This document shows, piece by piece, positions 1-10,208 of a stretch of DNA of 64,000 nt (its first letter is position 1; each line of letters opens with the position of its first letter). The notes under the pieces were generated by a model that was not told the origin of the DNA, searched no databases, and saw only the letters and a list, made by a program, of their open reading frames with translations. The position numbers and the translations under genes were made by a program. The DNA is from Bufo bufo (lineage: Eukaryota; Chordata; Amphibia; Anura; Bufonidae): the NCBI RefSeq assembly GCF_905171765.1, contig NC_053391.1, positions 690,737,257-690,801,256 on the forward strand, given 5' to 3'.

Positions 1-433
1 CAAACCTGCAACTTTTCATTTAGGAAAATCTTGATTTTTACTTTAGGTCTCATCATAAAATGTCTGGAGTATGAGAAAGTTCCAAACGAAAGATGCAGGC
101 TTTGTCCTCTCAGTGTAGCAGAATGAGGGTAGTAGTAGCACCAGCTCTCTGGATAGTAGTAATAGTAGCAGGCCGCAGTTGTCCCTGCTGGCTTCACAAA
201 GGAGCAACATTATCATTGAGGTGAAAGAAGATGAGATTGTGGTCTGGATGGCTAACTCCGCTCAGTCAAAGCAGGATGACATGGAGGTGACTTCAGAGTC
301 CGACACTGTTCAATGGAGGCAAAGGTCACACCGTTCCTCCTGCTCCTCCTTCTTGCAGCCCCAGAGAAGGTTTTCAGTAGGGTCCTCTCAGTCTTCACTG
401 CATCTTCCTAGAGAGGTGTCTTCGTTTTTCCCA
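1..433. other. No recognisable gene; unclassified
   Basis: I see no convincing gene here. A long plus-strand frame is rich in Ser codons near its start (AGT/AGC triplet runs around 130-175) but resembles no family I know. It may belong to the decayed hAT element downstream; that is a guess. Confidence 0.4.
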
Positions 434-1197
434 AGGCCCCTTGCAGACGAGCGTGTCCAGATTAGGTCCGGATGCATTGCGTCTGCGATCAGGGAAAATC
501 TTGCGAGTAGGTACGCGATTGCGTTCCGATGTTCAGTTTTTATCGCGCGGGTGCAATGCGTTGTGGTACCCAGACCCGAACCCGGACTTCTTCACTGAAG
601 TTCGGGTTTGGGGTTAGGTGTTCTTTATATTTTATTATTTTCCCTTATAACATGGTTATAAGGGAAAATAATAGCATTCTTAGTACAGAATGCTTACTAA
701 AATGTGGCTTTAGGGGTTTAAAAATAAAAAAAATTACCTCACCTCATCCTGTTGTTCGCGCAGCCAGCATCGTCTTCTTTCTTCTTCTTTCAGGACCTGC
801 CAAAGGACCTTTGATGACATAAGATTTCTATCTTCATTCAGCAGGACCTGCTCTGACGTCACCTCGCTCACCACGTTATAAGGGAAAATAATACAGTAAA
901 TTGACTTTTATCAATTTACTTACATCATCTCCTAGCAACCATGCGTGAAAATCGCACCACATCCACACTTGCTTGTGGATGCTTGCGATTTTCACAGAGA
1001 CCCATTCATTTCTATGGGGCCTGCGTTGTGTGAAACACGCAGAATATAGAACATGCTGCGATTTTCACGCAACTCACAAGTGAGGCGTGAAAATCACCGC
1101 TCATCTGAAGTGAATGGGTCCGGATTCAGTGGGGGTGCAATGCGTTCACCTCGCGCATTGCACCCGCACGGAATTCTCGTCCGTCTGAAAGGGGCCT
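434..1197. mobile_element. Non-autonomous terminal-inverted-repeat DNA element (family M1)
   Basis: The left end reads AGGCCCCTTGCAGACG and the right end, reverse-complemented, AGGCCCCTTTCAGACG, a 16 bp inverted repeat with one mismatch. The interior has short inverted stretches, among them a hairpin near 640-675 around TTATAACATGGTTATAA and GTGAAAATCGCA-type repeats between 930 and 1110. The inner block at about 630-800 reappears at 44770-44990, which supports an interspersed family. No coding frame is evident. The superfamily is unresolved because no clear target duplication is visible. Confidence 0.6.
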
Positions 1198-1228
1198 AAG
1201 AAGAGGCAAGAAATCCGCACCACACCCT

Positions 1229-2480
1229 ATGGCAGATAATCAAGATAGTCTCCCTGTTGACGACTTGTGTGAGAGCAGTCAGCGTACTGCCCTGAGGAGG
1301 AGGTTTAGGAGGATGCTGCAGACCACACACATAGCCATGTTAGTGGTGGAAATAGTGGCACGCATAGCCACAGGTTATGCCACTGACACTGGGAGTGTAG
1401 CACGCACACAATGTTCCAGAGCTAAGACAAGCTCGGCTGCTTCTAGCTCTGTGCGAGTATCTCCTGTCTGGCAGTTTTTCTCCATGCTGCCAGTAGAACA
1501 AAGCATTGCCCTGTGCAAGAACAAAATAACATGTGGGCAGGCAAGTGAAAACATAGGTACCACAGCTCTATTGAACCACAAGAAGCGGACTTACCCCATT
1601 CCGTGGGCAAACAGAGGTGGCAGCCAGTTACTGCAAGAAGAGTTTCCTCCCTCTCTCAGTCTCCCTGGTGGTAGCCAGGCTGCATCCACGGACAGTACAG
1701 TGTCTTTCACATCCTCAGCACTTACTACTCCTCCCACTAGACTCCTCCTCCTGGGCTCCATAGTCTGCCATCGGTAACTGAACGCATGGCCAGGAAGCAA
1801 CTTCACATGCCCAGCAAACCCCTGCTGCGCAAGCTTAGCTCCCACCTTGCCAAGTTGCTGGTGGTGCAGTCGCTGCCATACCATTTAGTGGAGTCTCCTG
1901 CAAGGGAGCTGATGGCATGTGAAGAGCCCTGCTGGAATATACCTAGCCAGCATTATTTCTCCCAAAAAGCCATCCCTGCCTTGTACTCTCACGTGGATGA
2001 CAACGTAGACCGCTCCTTGCTATTGTTGTTGTGTGGCATCAGGTTGGTTCCCACATCTCCACCTCCTTCTACATGGACCTGCTCCCATCCCCAACAGCAG
2101 AAGGGTGCAGCGTCACTCCCATTCCCCCTCCTTCCTATGACATGAATCAAGTCAAGCGTTGCCATGTGGTATTGGAGCTGATCGGCCTGGGTGAGAGTAG
2201 CCACACCAGCGAGCAGTTGCTAAATTACATCAAGCAGCAAACAGTCCGCTGGCTGTCACCCTGCCAACTCCAACTGGGCAAGATGGTCAGTGACAACAGG
2301 TATAACATCCTGTCCACCCTGAACCTGGGCGACGTGCCAAATCTCTGAAATTCAACATTACACATGCTTGAGTGTCTTTTCAAGCTGAGGAAAGCTTTGA
2401 ACGATTTTGTCATGCACCAGACCACCTCGGCAAGGAGCATGTGTTGCCTTAGCATTTCCATTGTGTTGAAGTAATATGGC
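1229..2480 (+). pseudogene. Decayed hAT transposase (N-terminal and central part)
   Basis: Three plus-strand frame pieces (1229-1777, 1786-2145, 2031-2348) together resemble the middle of the intact hAT transposase at 21588-25055. The piece around 1800-2010 matches the region before the catalytic core, including a shared SQHYF/SRHYF-type stretch and PA(V)PSLHS-like context. The piece around 2150-2345 matches the segment ending at the second catalytic Asp: an EQQT/KQQT stretch, then a VSDN/VCDN motif. At least two frameshifts separate the pieces and stops follow at 2348. It is more diverged from the 18-26 kb element than the 35-42 kb copy is, so I treat it as a different hAT lineage. A transposase would bind element ends and cut DNA in the nucleus; this copy cannot. 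Confidence 0.65.
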
Positions 2481-2509
2481 TTTCCTTTTGGCTGAAGTAA
2501 AACGTTTCC

Positions 2510-2556
2510 CTATTTTGCTTTGATAGCAAGGCCACCTTGCTATCAAAGCAAAATAG
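2510..2556. repeat. Perfect 22 bp inverted repeat with 3 bp loop
   Basis: Arms of 22 bases (starting CTATTTTGCTTTGATAG) are exactly complementary around the loop CCA. It lies just 3' of the decayed hAT coding stretch. A perfect arm pair in otherwise decayed sequence suggests a recent local inversion, a hairpin-templated repair event or a very small foldback element. Confidence 0.9.
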
Positions 2557-2671
2557 CTCAGGCAGTGGCCGCACATCCGAGACACCTGTCACAAGCTGAA
2601 GCCCTTCGGCCACTAAATTAGCTGATGCAACATGGGACAATGGCTGAAGAAGAGCTAACACATCTTGCTAT

Positions 2672-2806
2672 TGTGAGGGATGAAAATTCATTTTGTATGA
2701 GTATGTCCTCCATCTCAGTAGTGTGTCTGTGTCAGCTCTCTGAGCGCTCGTAAGAACACCTCAATTGGGACCCCGACAATTATAGAGAAGGGGTTTTTGC
2801 CTCAAC
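2672..2806 (+). repeat. 5' LTR of the endogenous retrovirus, internally deleted
   Basis: It begins TGTGAGGGATG, as the 3' LTR does at 10209, and runs to a CA end just before the primer binding site. After about 48 bases it jumps to a stretch around TGTGTCTGTGTCAGCTCT that in the 3' LTR lies near 12580. Most of U3, including any promoter and the poly(A) signal, is therefore missing here. Confidence 0.75.
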
Positions 2807-2811
2807 AAAAC

Positions 2812-2832
2812 TTGGCGCCCAACGAGGTGCTC
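2812..2832 (+). promoter_or_regulatory. Retroviral primer binding site (tRNA-Lys type)
   Basis: TTGGCGCCCAACGAGGTGCT starts about six bases after the 5' LTR end. TGGCGCCCAACG is the start of the site used by retroviruses primed by a lysine tRNA; the 3' half has drifted from the usual form. Confidence 0.75.
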
Positions 2833-3360
2833 AACTAAAGGATACTTTATTGATCTACTGAAAACTTGGATAATCCGGACCGGGATGGACAGATATAAAA
2901 GACAGTGCTGCAAGGTAAGAGACTTTATCTTACATTATATCTGTGCCTCCCTGACCAGTTGTCTGGTTCGAGGGATTGTTGGAGGAACGTACGTATAAAG
3001 TCCTTTTACAGTTGAATCCATATTGATAAAGAACCTTAAAAGTTGAAAATACCTATGATTGTTGGGTGTAGTTTCTGATCATTAGTAACTTTGATTGGGA
3101 TGTTTTTGGTCTGGCTTTAGGAATCACGGTATACGTTTTGTTTGTTCTTTACTGTGTTTGGAAAATTGCAGAACATTATAGAAAGGGAAATCAAAGTCCT
3201 TGGACTCCGATGTCCAGTTTGTAGACATTTGATTTGTATAATAAATCTCAGTAACAGAGTACACTGGGTGATATAGTGAGGAAGCTCTGAGGAAACTGAG
3301 GGGAAACAGACATCTGAAATTTGTTACTTTCTATAGTTGTTCTGGTACAGTTGAAGAGCA

Positions 3361-3564
3361 ATGAGGAATAATTTTAGTATACCCAAAGGTTATAAGACAG
3401 CCAAAACATTGGTGAAGGAAAGAGGAGGTAAAGAGGGTCTGAAGAATGTGGACAGAGTGTTAGAGAAGGCAGGGATGAAGTATGGGAATCTTAACCTAGA
3501 AGTCTGGGAAAGATTCAGTAGGATGCATTGTGGTTGGATAAAGGATCATGGATGTGAAGAATAG
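3361..3564 (+). pseudogene. Gag N-terminal fragment (endogenous retrovirus)
   Basis: This 67-codon frame starts at an ATG about 530 bases after the primer binding site, where a gag start is expected. It is Lys/Arg-rich, consistent with a matrix-type N-terminus, but has no diagnostic motif, so the call rests on position. The terminating TAG is the first three bases of the foldback element inserted at 3562, so the frame was cut by that insertion. Past the insertion, little gag remains before protease; capsid and nucleocapsid are not recognisable. It could be a chance frame. Confidence 0.5.
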
Positions 3565-4300
3565 TGTTGATCGCGAATATTCTAATCGCTAATTTTTATC
3601 GTGAAAATATCGGCACTTCGAGAATTCGCGAAGACGTAGAATATAGTGCTATATATTCGTAATGGCGAATATTCTAGATTTTGTTTTCATCAGTAACCTC
3701 CCTTCTTGCTTGTGGGCCAATGAGAAGGCTGCAATATCTTTGTCAGAGCTTAGCAACATCCCTAGCAACCAATAGGAAAGTTGCCTACCCCTTACTATAT
3801 AAGAACCTCCCCAGCAGCCATTTTATGCTGTTTTTCTTGCAGTTCTGAGAGAGAGAGAGCAGTGTCATTACTGTGTTCTGTGCTTTGCTGACTGCTGAGT
3901 CAATTACATTAGATAGTTAGCTCATATATATAATACAGATAGTTAGTGGAAGATAGTCAGAGTAGGTTACATAGTGATATAGTGTAGCTGATAGGTTCCA
4001 GTGCAGGGTGTTAGGTAGTGTGATAGGAATTACTGTGTCTCTGCTGTCCATGAATACATGCTACAGACAAAGTGCTATGATGTCACAACAATACTTAGTG
4101 CACCAATCAGTAATATCTACTCAGACCTGATAAAATGTGAAGTTGCATGTACTGCGCAAAAAATATGCGCATCATTAGTGCCGATTTGCGCAATCGTGAA
4201 AATAATGACTGGAGATCACGAATTCTAGAATTCGCAAATTTATTGCGAATATTATGCAAAAAATCGCAAAAACGAATATTGCCTATGCTGCTCATCACTA
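3562..4300. mobile_element. hAT-type foldback/MITE (family A) inserted in gag/pro
   Basis: The left end is TAGTGTTGATCGCG and the right end, reverse-complemented, TAGTGATGAGCAGC. The flanking 8 bp are GTGAAGAA and GTGAATAA, an imperfect target duplication of hAT length. The interior is AT-rich with many GAATATTCG-type words and no coding frame. Confidence 0.8.
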
Positions 4301-4308
4301 GTGAATAA

Positions 4309-4740
4309 GTGGTTGATATATGGATAAAAGTAGCTTATGAGGTTGAAACTGAGGGATGGAGAGGAGAAGTTGTGCAAGGTAGATTGTTATATACTCAGAA
4401 ACAGAAAGGCAGTACCATTCTTGGTTGACACGGGGGCAGCCAAGACAGTAGTAGAGCAGAGATTCTTGTGGCCACATCAGCTAACCTCTTATTATGTACT
4501 GGCTGTGTGATTTACAGGAGAATCTGAGCCAGTTAAACTAAAGATAAAAGACAGTACGGTTGTTACCCAATTATTAAAGAAAACCTGCCCAGAACCTCTT
4601 TTAGGGACTGATGTCTTACAAGAACTGGGAGCCCACATACACTTTTACCCCGATGGCACTGCCCGTGTAGATTGTGGGGCCCCAGGGGAAGTATTATGCC
4701 CCTTAATAGCGACACTTGCCCTGCCTGAGACGAACCATTA
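4309..4740 (+). pseudogene. Retroviral protease (retropepsin) remnant
   Basis: A frame across this stretch carries the aspartic-protease signature LVDTGAA at about 4422-4442 and, about 55 codons later, an LLGTDVL segment that matches the usual second retropepsin motif. In an active virus this dimeric enzyme cleaves Gag and Gag-Pol. One in-frame stop lies between the motifs (near 4507) and the frame closes near 4740. The N-terminus is lost next to the inserted element at 3562-4300. Confidence 0.75.
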
Positions 4741-5214
4741 GAATTAACCCTTGTAGACCAGGCTGTTCTTGAGGTGGTACCGAAGGATTTGTGGGCAACA
4801 TCTAAAACAGACATTGGAAGTCTCCCTGTGTCTCTGGTCACTGTGCCTCTTAAGCCAGGATGTCATCCCCCTCAGTAATGCCCTGGAGATAGCAGTGGCC
4901 AGTCAATTTGATGCTTTTCTCCAGGCCGGTGTATTAATAAAAACTGTATTTCCTGCTAATACCCCGCTGTTCCTAATAAAGAAGAAACCAGTTAAGGGAC
5001 AGCCTGTCAGTTACAGAATGGTTCATGATCTTAGAGAAGTAAAAAGGTGACAGTTTTACAAACTCCAATAGTGCCAAACCCACATACCTTACTGTCACAA
5101 GTTCCATCCACTGCCACGTGTTTCACAGTGATAGATCTGGCCAATGCTTTCTTTAGTGTCCCGCTGCATCCTGACTGTCAGTATCTGTTTGCATTTACAT
5201 TTAAGGGTAACCAG
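4741..5214 (+). pseudogene. Reverse transcriptase, N-terminal part
   Basis: The frame after protease has a retroviral RT start with a VPLKPGCHPP segment at about 4840-4870. A frameshift moves the reading into the frame at 4876-5049 (FLIKKKP, the fingers region). A second shift enters a frame with VIDLANAFFSVPL at about 5130-5165, which includes the first catalytic Asp. The coding sequence is then cut at 5214 by a foldback insertion and resumes at 7210. Stops near 4877, 4913 and 5047 make it non-functional. Confidence 0.8.
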
Positions 5215-7209
5215 TAGTGTTGATCGAGCATTAAAGTGCTTGTGTGCTCTGGCCGAACATATCGGTATGCTCGTGTGTTCTACCGAGCACAATGGAAGTC
5301 AATGGGAGAACCCCAGGCACCCCCTGCTAGGAAGAGAAGAGAGTGTCTGGTTCACAAAAAAAGGTTAGAAATTGATAGAAACCCCATAAAAATGGTTTGT
5401 AAACAGCATTAAGAGGATAACTGGATGCGTCTTGGACTCCTATTATCTATGACATACAATAAACAACCACACAAAGGCTATATGCTAAAAGCAAGATATA
5501 TGCAAGCGATCAATCTATCCATGAGACAGATGACAGGCTTAGTCAGCATACCTTATAATGGCAGCCTTGTGCACAGTGTACTACGAAACATTCCAAACCA
5601 GCTCTCATCTGACTGAGAGCCAGTAACCCTCAAAGTTACTTCAGATCTGTTGGATGGCTTGGGTGGACCTGCACACCTAGATCAATATCATTAGGGAGAC
5701 ATCGTTTTCTGATTGTTCTAAAATAATATTCAATAACCTTTCTATACAGTTTTGTCATGTAAAAACGAATTTGCATAAACATGGACATTTGGGAAAGAAA
5801 TGCAAATGAGCAGAATCTGCCTTGTTTTTCAGCTGAAAAACCATTTTCATGGAAAATTTGCTGTCTACACTACTCATGAACAGCACCATCTATTGGTTTC
5901 ATAGTCTTATGACAAGAGTAATAGTATTGTCATAAGACTATAAAACCAATAGATGACGCTGTTGATGACTTATGAACAGCGCTATCTATTGGTTTCATAG
6001 TCTTATGACAAATTGTCTTATTTTTTTTTCATTCTGTACAGTTGTTCCACTTCAGCATACTCCTCCCTGACAAGCGTCCCCGTCACCATGGGAACGCCTG
6101 GGGATTAGAATATACCATCGGATCTGAGTTTTCATGATCTCACTGAGATCGTAAAAAATCAGATCCAAGACGAATATTCTAAAAAACGAATATATTCGAT
6201 ATAGTGCTATATATTAGTTTTTTTAGAATATTCGTAATTTTTTCCATCTAAAGTCATGATTCCTGCCTGCTTAAGTTGCCTGTTGACTCATTGGCCATCA
6301 AGCAAGAAGCAGGGAGGAATCATGTGTTCAGATGGGAAAAAATGCCAAATATTCGCTATAAGAAATATATAGCACTATATTCGAAATATTCGCGAATTCT
6401 CGAAGTTGCGATATTTGAGATAAGAATTCGCTATTCAAATATTCGCGCTCAACACTAATTGTCATAAGACTATGAAACCAATAGATGGTGCTGTTCATGA
6501 ATCATGAACAGTGCCATCTATTGGTTTCATAGTCTTATGACAATACTATTACTCTTGTCATAAGACTATGAAACCAATACATGGCGCTGTTCATGAATAG
6601 TGTAGATCGCGAATTTTCCATGCAAATAGATTCTGCTAATTTGCATGTCTTTCCCACATGTTTATGCAAATGAGTTTTTACATGACAAAACTGTATAGAA
6701 AGGTTATTGAATATTATGTTAGGACAATCAGAAAACTTTTTGTCTCCTAATGATATTGATCTAGGTGCGCAGGTCCACCCAAGCCATCCAACAGATCTGA
6801 AGTAACTTTGAGACTTACTGGCTCTCTGTAAGGTATGCTGACGGTTATCTGTCTCATGGATAGATTGTTAGCTTCCACATACCTAGCTTTTGGCATATGG
6901 CCTATGTGTGGTTGTCTATTGTATGTTTTAGATAAAAGGAGTCCAAGACGCATCCAGCCATCCTCTTAATGCTGTTTCCAAACCATTTTGATGGGGTTTC
7001 CATCAAATTCTAACCTTTTTTTGTAAACCAGACACCCTCTCTTCTTCAGAGCTGGGAATACCTGGTTTGATGCTTGGGTCTACCATTGACTTTCATTGGA
7101 ATAAATTGTACTTGAGCACCTGCAGTATTCGGCCAAGCACTCGGATGTGCCGAGCATAGCGATGCTCGAGCCGGACAGCAATTCGGCCGAGCATGCTCGC
7201 TCAACACTA
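5215..7209. mobile_element. Large palindromic hAT-type foldback element inserted in RT
   Basis: It starts TAGTGTTGATCGAGC and ends GCTCGCTCAACACTA. It lies between GTAACCAG and ATAACCAA, an imperfect 8 bp duplication, and removing it restores the RT reading around Asn-Gln-Tyr. The arms are long inverted copies of each other: the stretch near 5425-5480 (GCGTCTTGGACTCC) is the complement of 6925-6955. A 45 bp unit around CCATCTATTGGTTTCATAG repeats in alternating orientation at 5885-6010 and 6465-6595. The centre (about 6020-6460) holds a second family A-like sequence ending in GCTCAACACTA. Confidence 0.8.
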
Positions 7210-7950
7210 ATAACCAATATACTTGGACCGTCCTGCCTCAGGGAGCTCAGGACTCCCCGACCATGTATACACAGGCTCTGCAATCTGTCCTTACAGACTG
7301 GGCACCACCTATCTCAGTGGCCCTGTTACAATACGTGGATGATTTGCTCCTGTGTGCTGAAGACAATGAGACTTGCTGTGAAGCGACTATATCTCTTTTA
7401 ATTTTTCTACATCAGAACAGGTGTAAAGCCTTAAAACAGAAGCTGCAGTTTTGTAAAAACAAGTATGTATTTCTAGGACACTGCCTCTCCCATGGAGCTC
7501 ACCACCTAACCCCAGAAAGAAATGAGGCTGCTGAAAGGATACAAGTGCCCAAAGGAGCACAAAGCCTAAGGGTGTTTTTGGGGCTGGTGTCATACTGTCG
7601 TTGCTGGATTAGACATGCCTCCATGTTAATGCAGCCTCTGTATGATTGTCTGTCATCTGATCTATTTCACTTTACAGAAGAGGCAGTGAATAATTGTCAT
7701 ACATTGAAGCTGTGCATAACCTCGGCCCCAGCACTGGGTATTCCAAAATATGACAAGTAAATCCAGTTGTTCTGCTCAGAAATGCAGGGTCACAGCACAG
7801 CTGTACTGAGTCAGAAACATGGTGACCGCCAGCGGCCAGTGGCGTACTTTTCAGCCAGATTAGATCCTGTTGCCAGAGTCGCCCCCTCCTGTGTCAGGGC
7901 GGTAGCAGCAGTGCAGGCAATGATAGAGAAAGCCTCTGAAATTATGTAAG
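7210..7950 (+). pseudogene. Reverse transcriptase, C-terminal part and connection
   Basis: The reading resumes after the foldback element. A frame at 7263-7760 contains the polymerase active-site box YVDDLLL at about 7334-7355, then the KCKNKYVFLGH-like thumb region. A stop at 7758-7760 is followed by a further frame (7767-7949) that reads as the tether between RT and RNase H (RPVAYFSARLD). This is the catalytic core of pol in an infectious virus. Here it is an old copy with at least one in-frame stop in this part alone. Confidence 0.85.
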
Positions 7951-8284
7951 ACTTCCCCGTGATTGTACAAACACCCCATGACATACAGGGCATATTAATG
8001 CAGGCTCAACCTAAGCATATTTCTATGTCCAGGCAACTCAGACTCCAGTGTGCATTCCTCATGCCTACTAACATTTATTTCAAAAGATGTACTGCTCTGA
8101 ATCCTGCTACTTTGTTACCAATCACAGATGCAGAAATGGGGGAAGGGGGCACAAAAGGTATGGGCAGCCTCCTAAATGACATGATGGGACATAACCCCCA
8201 TGACTGTGTACAATTAATGCAACAAGAAACGTCAAGATTTAATCTTGTAACCCTGATAACCCTAATTTTGAGTATTTTGTAGAT

Positions 8285-8680
8285 GTAAGCAGATTCATGG
8301 GAGAGGACGGCCGGTTCCACAATGGATATGCAGTGGTCACACAGCATGAGGTAGGGATAGCTTAACCACTGCCACCTCACATGTCAGCGCAAGAGGCGGA
8401 GCTGAAGGCACTTACTGAGGCGTGTAAATTGGCCAAGGGGAAGAAGGTGAACATCTACACGGACTCAAGGTATGCTTTTGGTATTGCACATGACTATGGA
8501 CCCATATGGCAGGTTAGAGACTTTCTAACATCAGCAGGCCAGCCAATTAAAAATGAAAACTCTGTACTTGAACTTATGAACTCTCTTTTATTACCAGAGG
8601 AGGTTGCTATTATTAAGCTAAAGACTCATACACGATGTACCACGGTGAAAGCAAAAGGCAATGATCGAGCACACTAGGCA
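8285..8680 (+). pseudogene. Retroviral RNase H remnant
   Basis: After about 330 bases of unclear connection sequence, the frame around 8381-8677 shows the RNase H features AQEAELKAL (catalytic Glu) and YTDSRYAFG (catalytic Asp). The upstream part with the first Asp is disturbed by a shift near 8360. The frame ends at a TAG at 8675-8677, within what should be continuous pol. The enzyme would remove the RNA strand of RNA:DNA hybrids during reverse transcription. Confidence 0.8.
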
Positions 8681-8689
8681 ACCAAACAA

Positions 8690-9640
8690 GCTGCACTTCA
8701 GCCACTAAATGCTGATGCCACCCCGGTGAGAGCCTTGAGACCTGAGGACATTTCAGTAAGTACATTTCAAAGAATGCTCGAACAAGCCCCTCCTGAGGAA
8801 AAAGAACTTTGGGCAAAACAAATGGCCAAAGCTGATGAACATGGAATTTGGAGAAACAAGGACAAAATTTGTCTACCACACCCACTATACCCAGCTATGG
8901 CTCAGGAGGCCCACGGGCCCACTCACCTATCAAAAGGTGCCATGGTAAGTGTGGTTAATGCAGGCTGGATTGCTCCAGGATTTTCTACAGTAGCCGCTCG
9001 GTTTGTACAAGGATGTATGGTCTGTGCTTTGAACAATCCCGGTCAACTGGTGAAGACTCCAAGCAAGCACACCCCCAGGCCACTTTACCCGTTCCAGAGA
9101 TGGCAGATACTGTAGACTATATAAAACTGCCTAAGTTAGGAGTATATGAGTTTTTCCTTGTGTGTGTTGATCTCTTTTCAGGGTGGCCGGAAGCCTTCCC
9201 AGTAGCAAAGGCAAATGCAAAGAACACAGAAAAGAGGCTGGTCAGGGAACTGGTGTGCAGGTATGGTGTCCCTGAAGTTATTGAATCAGACAGGATCATC
9301 CCCATTTGAGATTCTGTTTGTAAGCGCCCCCAGATTAGGATTGTATTTTCCACAACAGTTGCAAATAAACTATGATAGCCTAACAAGCTACATGCGGGCC
9401 CTCACAAAGAGACTTGAGTGCACCCATAAACAAGTGTTTACTTCCCTTCCAGATTCAGAAGAAGAAACACAGTCTGCAACCAGGAGACTGGGTGGTGATA
9501 AAAAGACATGTGAGGAAAGGCATGGATTCCAGATTTGATGGTCCTTTCCAAGTCCTGTTAACTACTCATACAGCAGTAAAGGTTGAAGGAAAGCCTAACT
9601 GGATACACGCTTCTCACTGCAAAAGTTCTGATGCCCAAGG
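8690..9640 (+). pseudogene. Retroviral integrase with catalytic-core deletion
   Basis: The zinc-binding region is at about 8875-9040: HPLYP, later a HL, then GCMVCAL for the Cys pair. The catalytic core follows in a shifted frame with DYIKLPK and DLFSGWPEAFP at about 9115-9200 and ESDR near 9285-9297, where the second Asp sits. The sequence then jumps straight to SPFEILF at about 9297-9318, which belongs well downstream of the third catalytic residue. The segment with the catalytic Glu is therefore missing. A further frameshift near 9470 moves the C-terminal domain into the frame 9414-9644, which ends GKPNWIHASHCK. Confidence 0.8.
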
Positions 9641-10200
9641 ATAAGGATCCTCCTGCTGATGGCCATCCTAATCCTGGGAACATTAGCCCTGTACCAACAA
9701 CTGAAGGATAACTGGGACAATGCACTTATCCCATACCACCAGGTGCTGTTTAGAGGACTCAATGACACTGACAGTAAAATTAAAGACCGTTGGATCTGTA
9801 CTCACAGTCCCGTGAGTTCAAGAACTATGCCTTATCTGGCAATCCTTTTGACTTTTAAAGAACTTATTCATATGTCTTGTTGGCAGTTTGTCTCACAAAG
9901 AAGACCAGGGCCTGATGATCAAAAGTATAACCCCACTGCAGTCCCTCTCCACATAGCAGGGTGGGTGGAGGCTCCCTGGTGACAAGAAAAACAATTAAAT
10001 TAGTAGTATATGCTGTGATTAAGCTTATGTTTATATGTGCCAACAGGTTCTGTACCAAAAGGAGAAACTACCAAGATTGTTGAGAAGTCTTGGGAACTGC
10101 ATCGCTACCTGAAAGGGAATCTGGCCTCCGGCCGGCAGTTGGGCTTATCCCAACTGGAGTACCTCTGGGTTAAGATGTCAGTTCCAAGATATCTCAAAAT
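9640..10200 (+). pseudogene. Env remnant
   Basis: A 107-codon frame at 9659-9982 opens with a hydrophobic N-terminus (AILILGTLALYQQL), compatible with an envelope leader, shortly after integrase. Past its stop the sequence reaches the purine tract within about 220 bases, so most of the surface and all of the transmembrane part are deleted. I recognise no specific receptor-binding or fusion motif; the call rests on position and the leader-like start. Confidence 0.5.
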
Positions 10201-10208
10201 AGGGGAAT
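10195..10208 (+). promoter_or_regulatory. Polypurine tract before the 3' LTR
   Basis: AAAATAGGGGAA lies immediately before the TGTGAGGG start of the 3' LTR, the position and composition expected for the plus-strand priming site. Confidence 0.6.
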
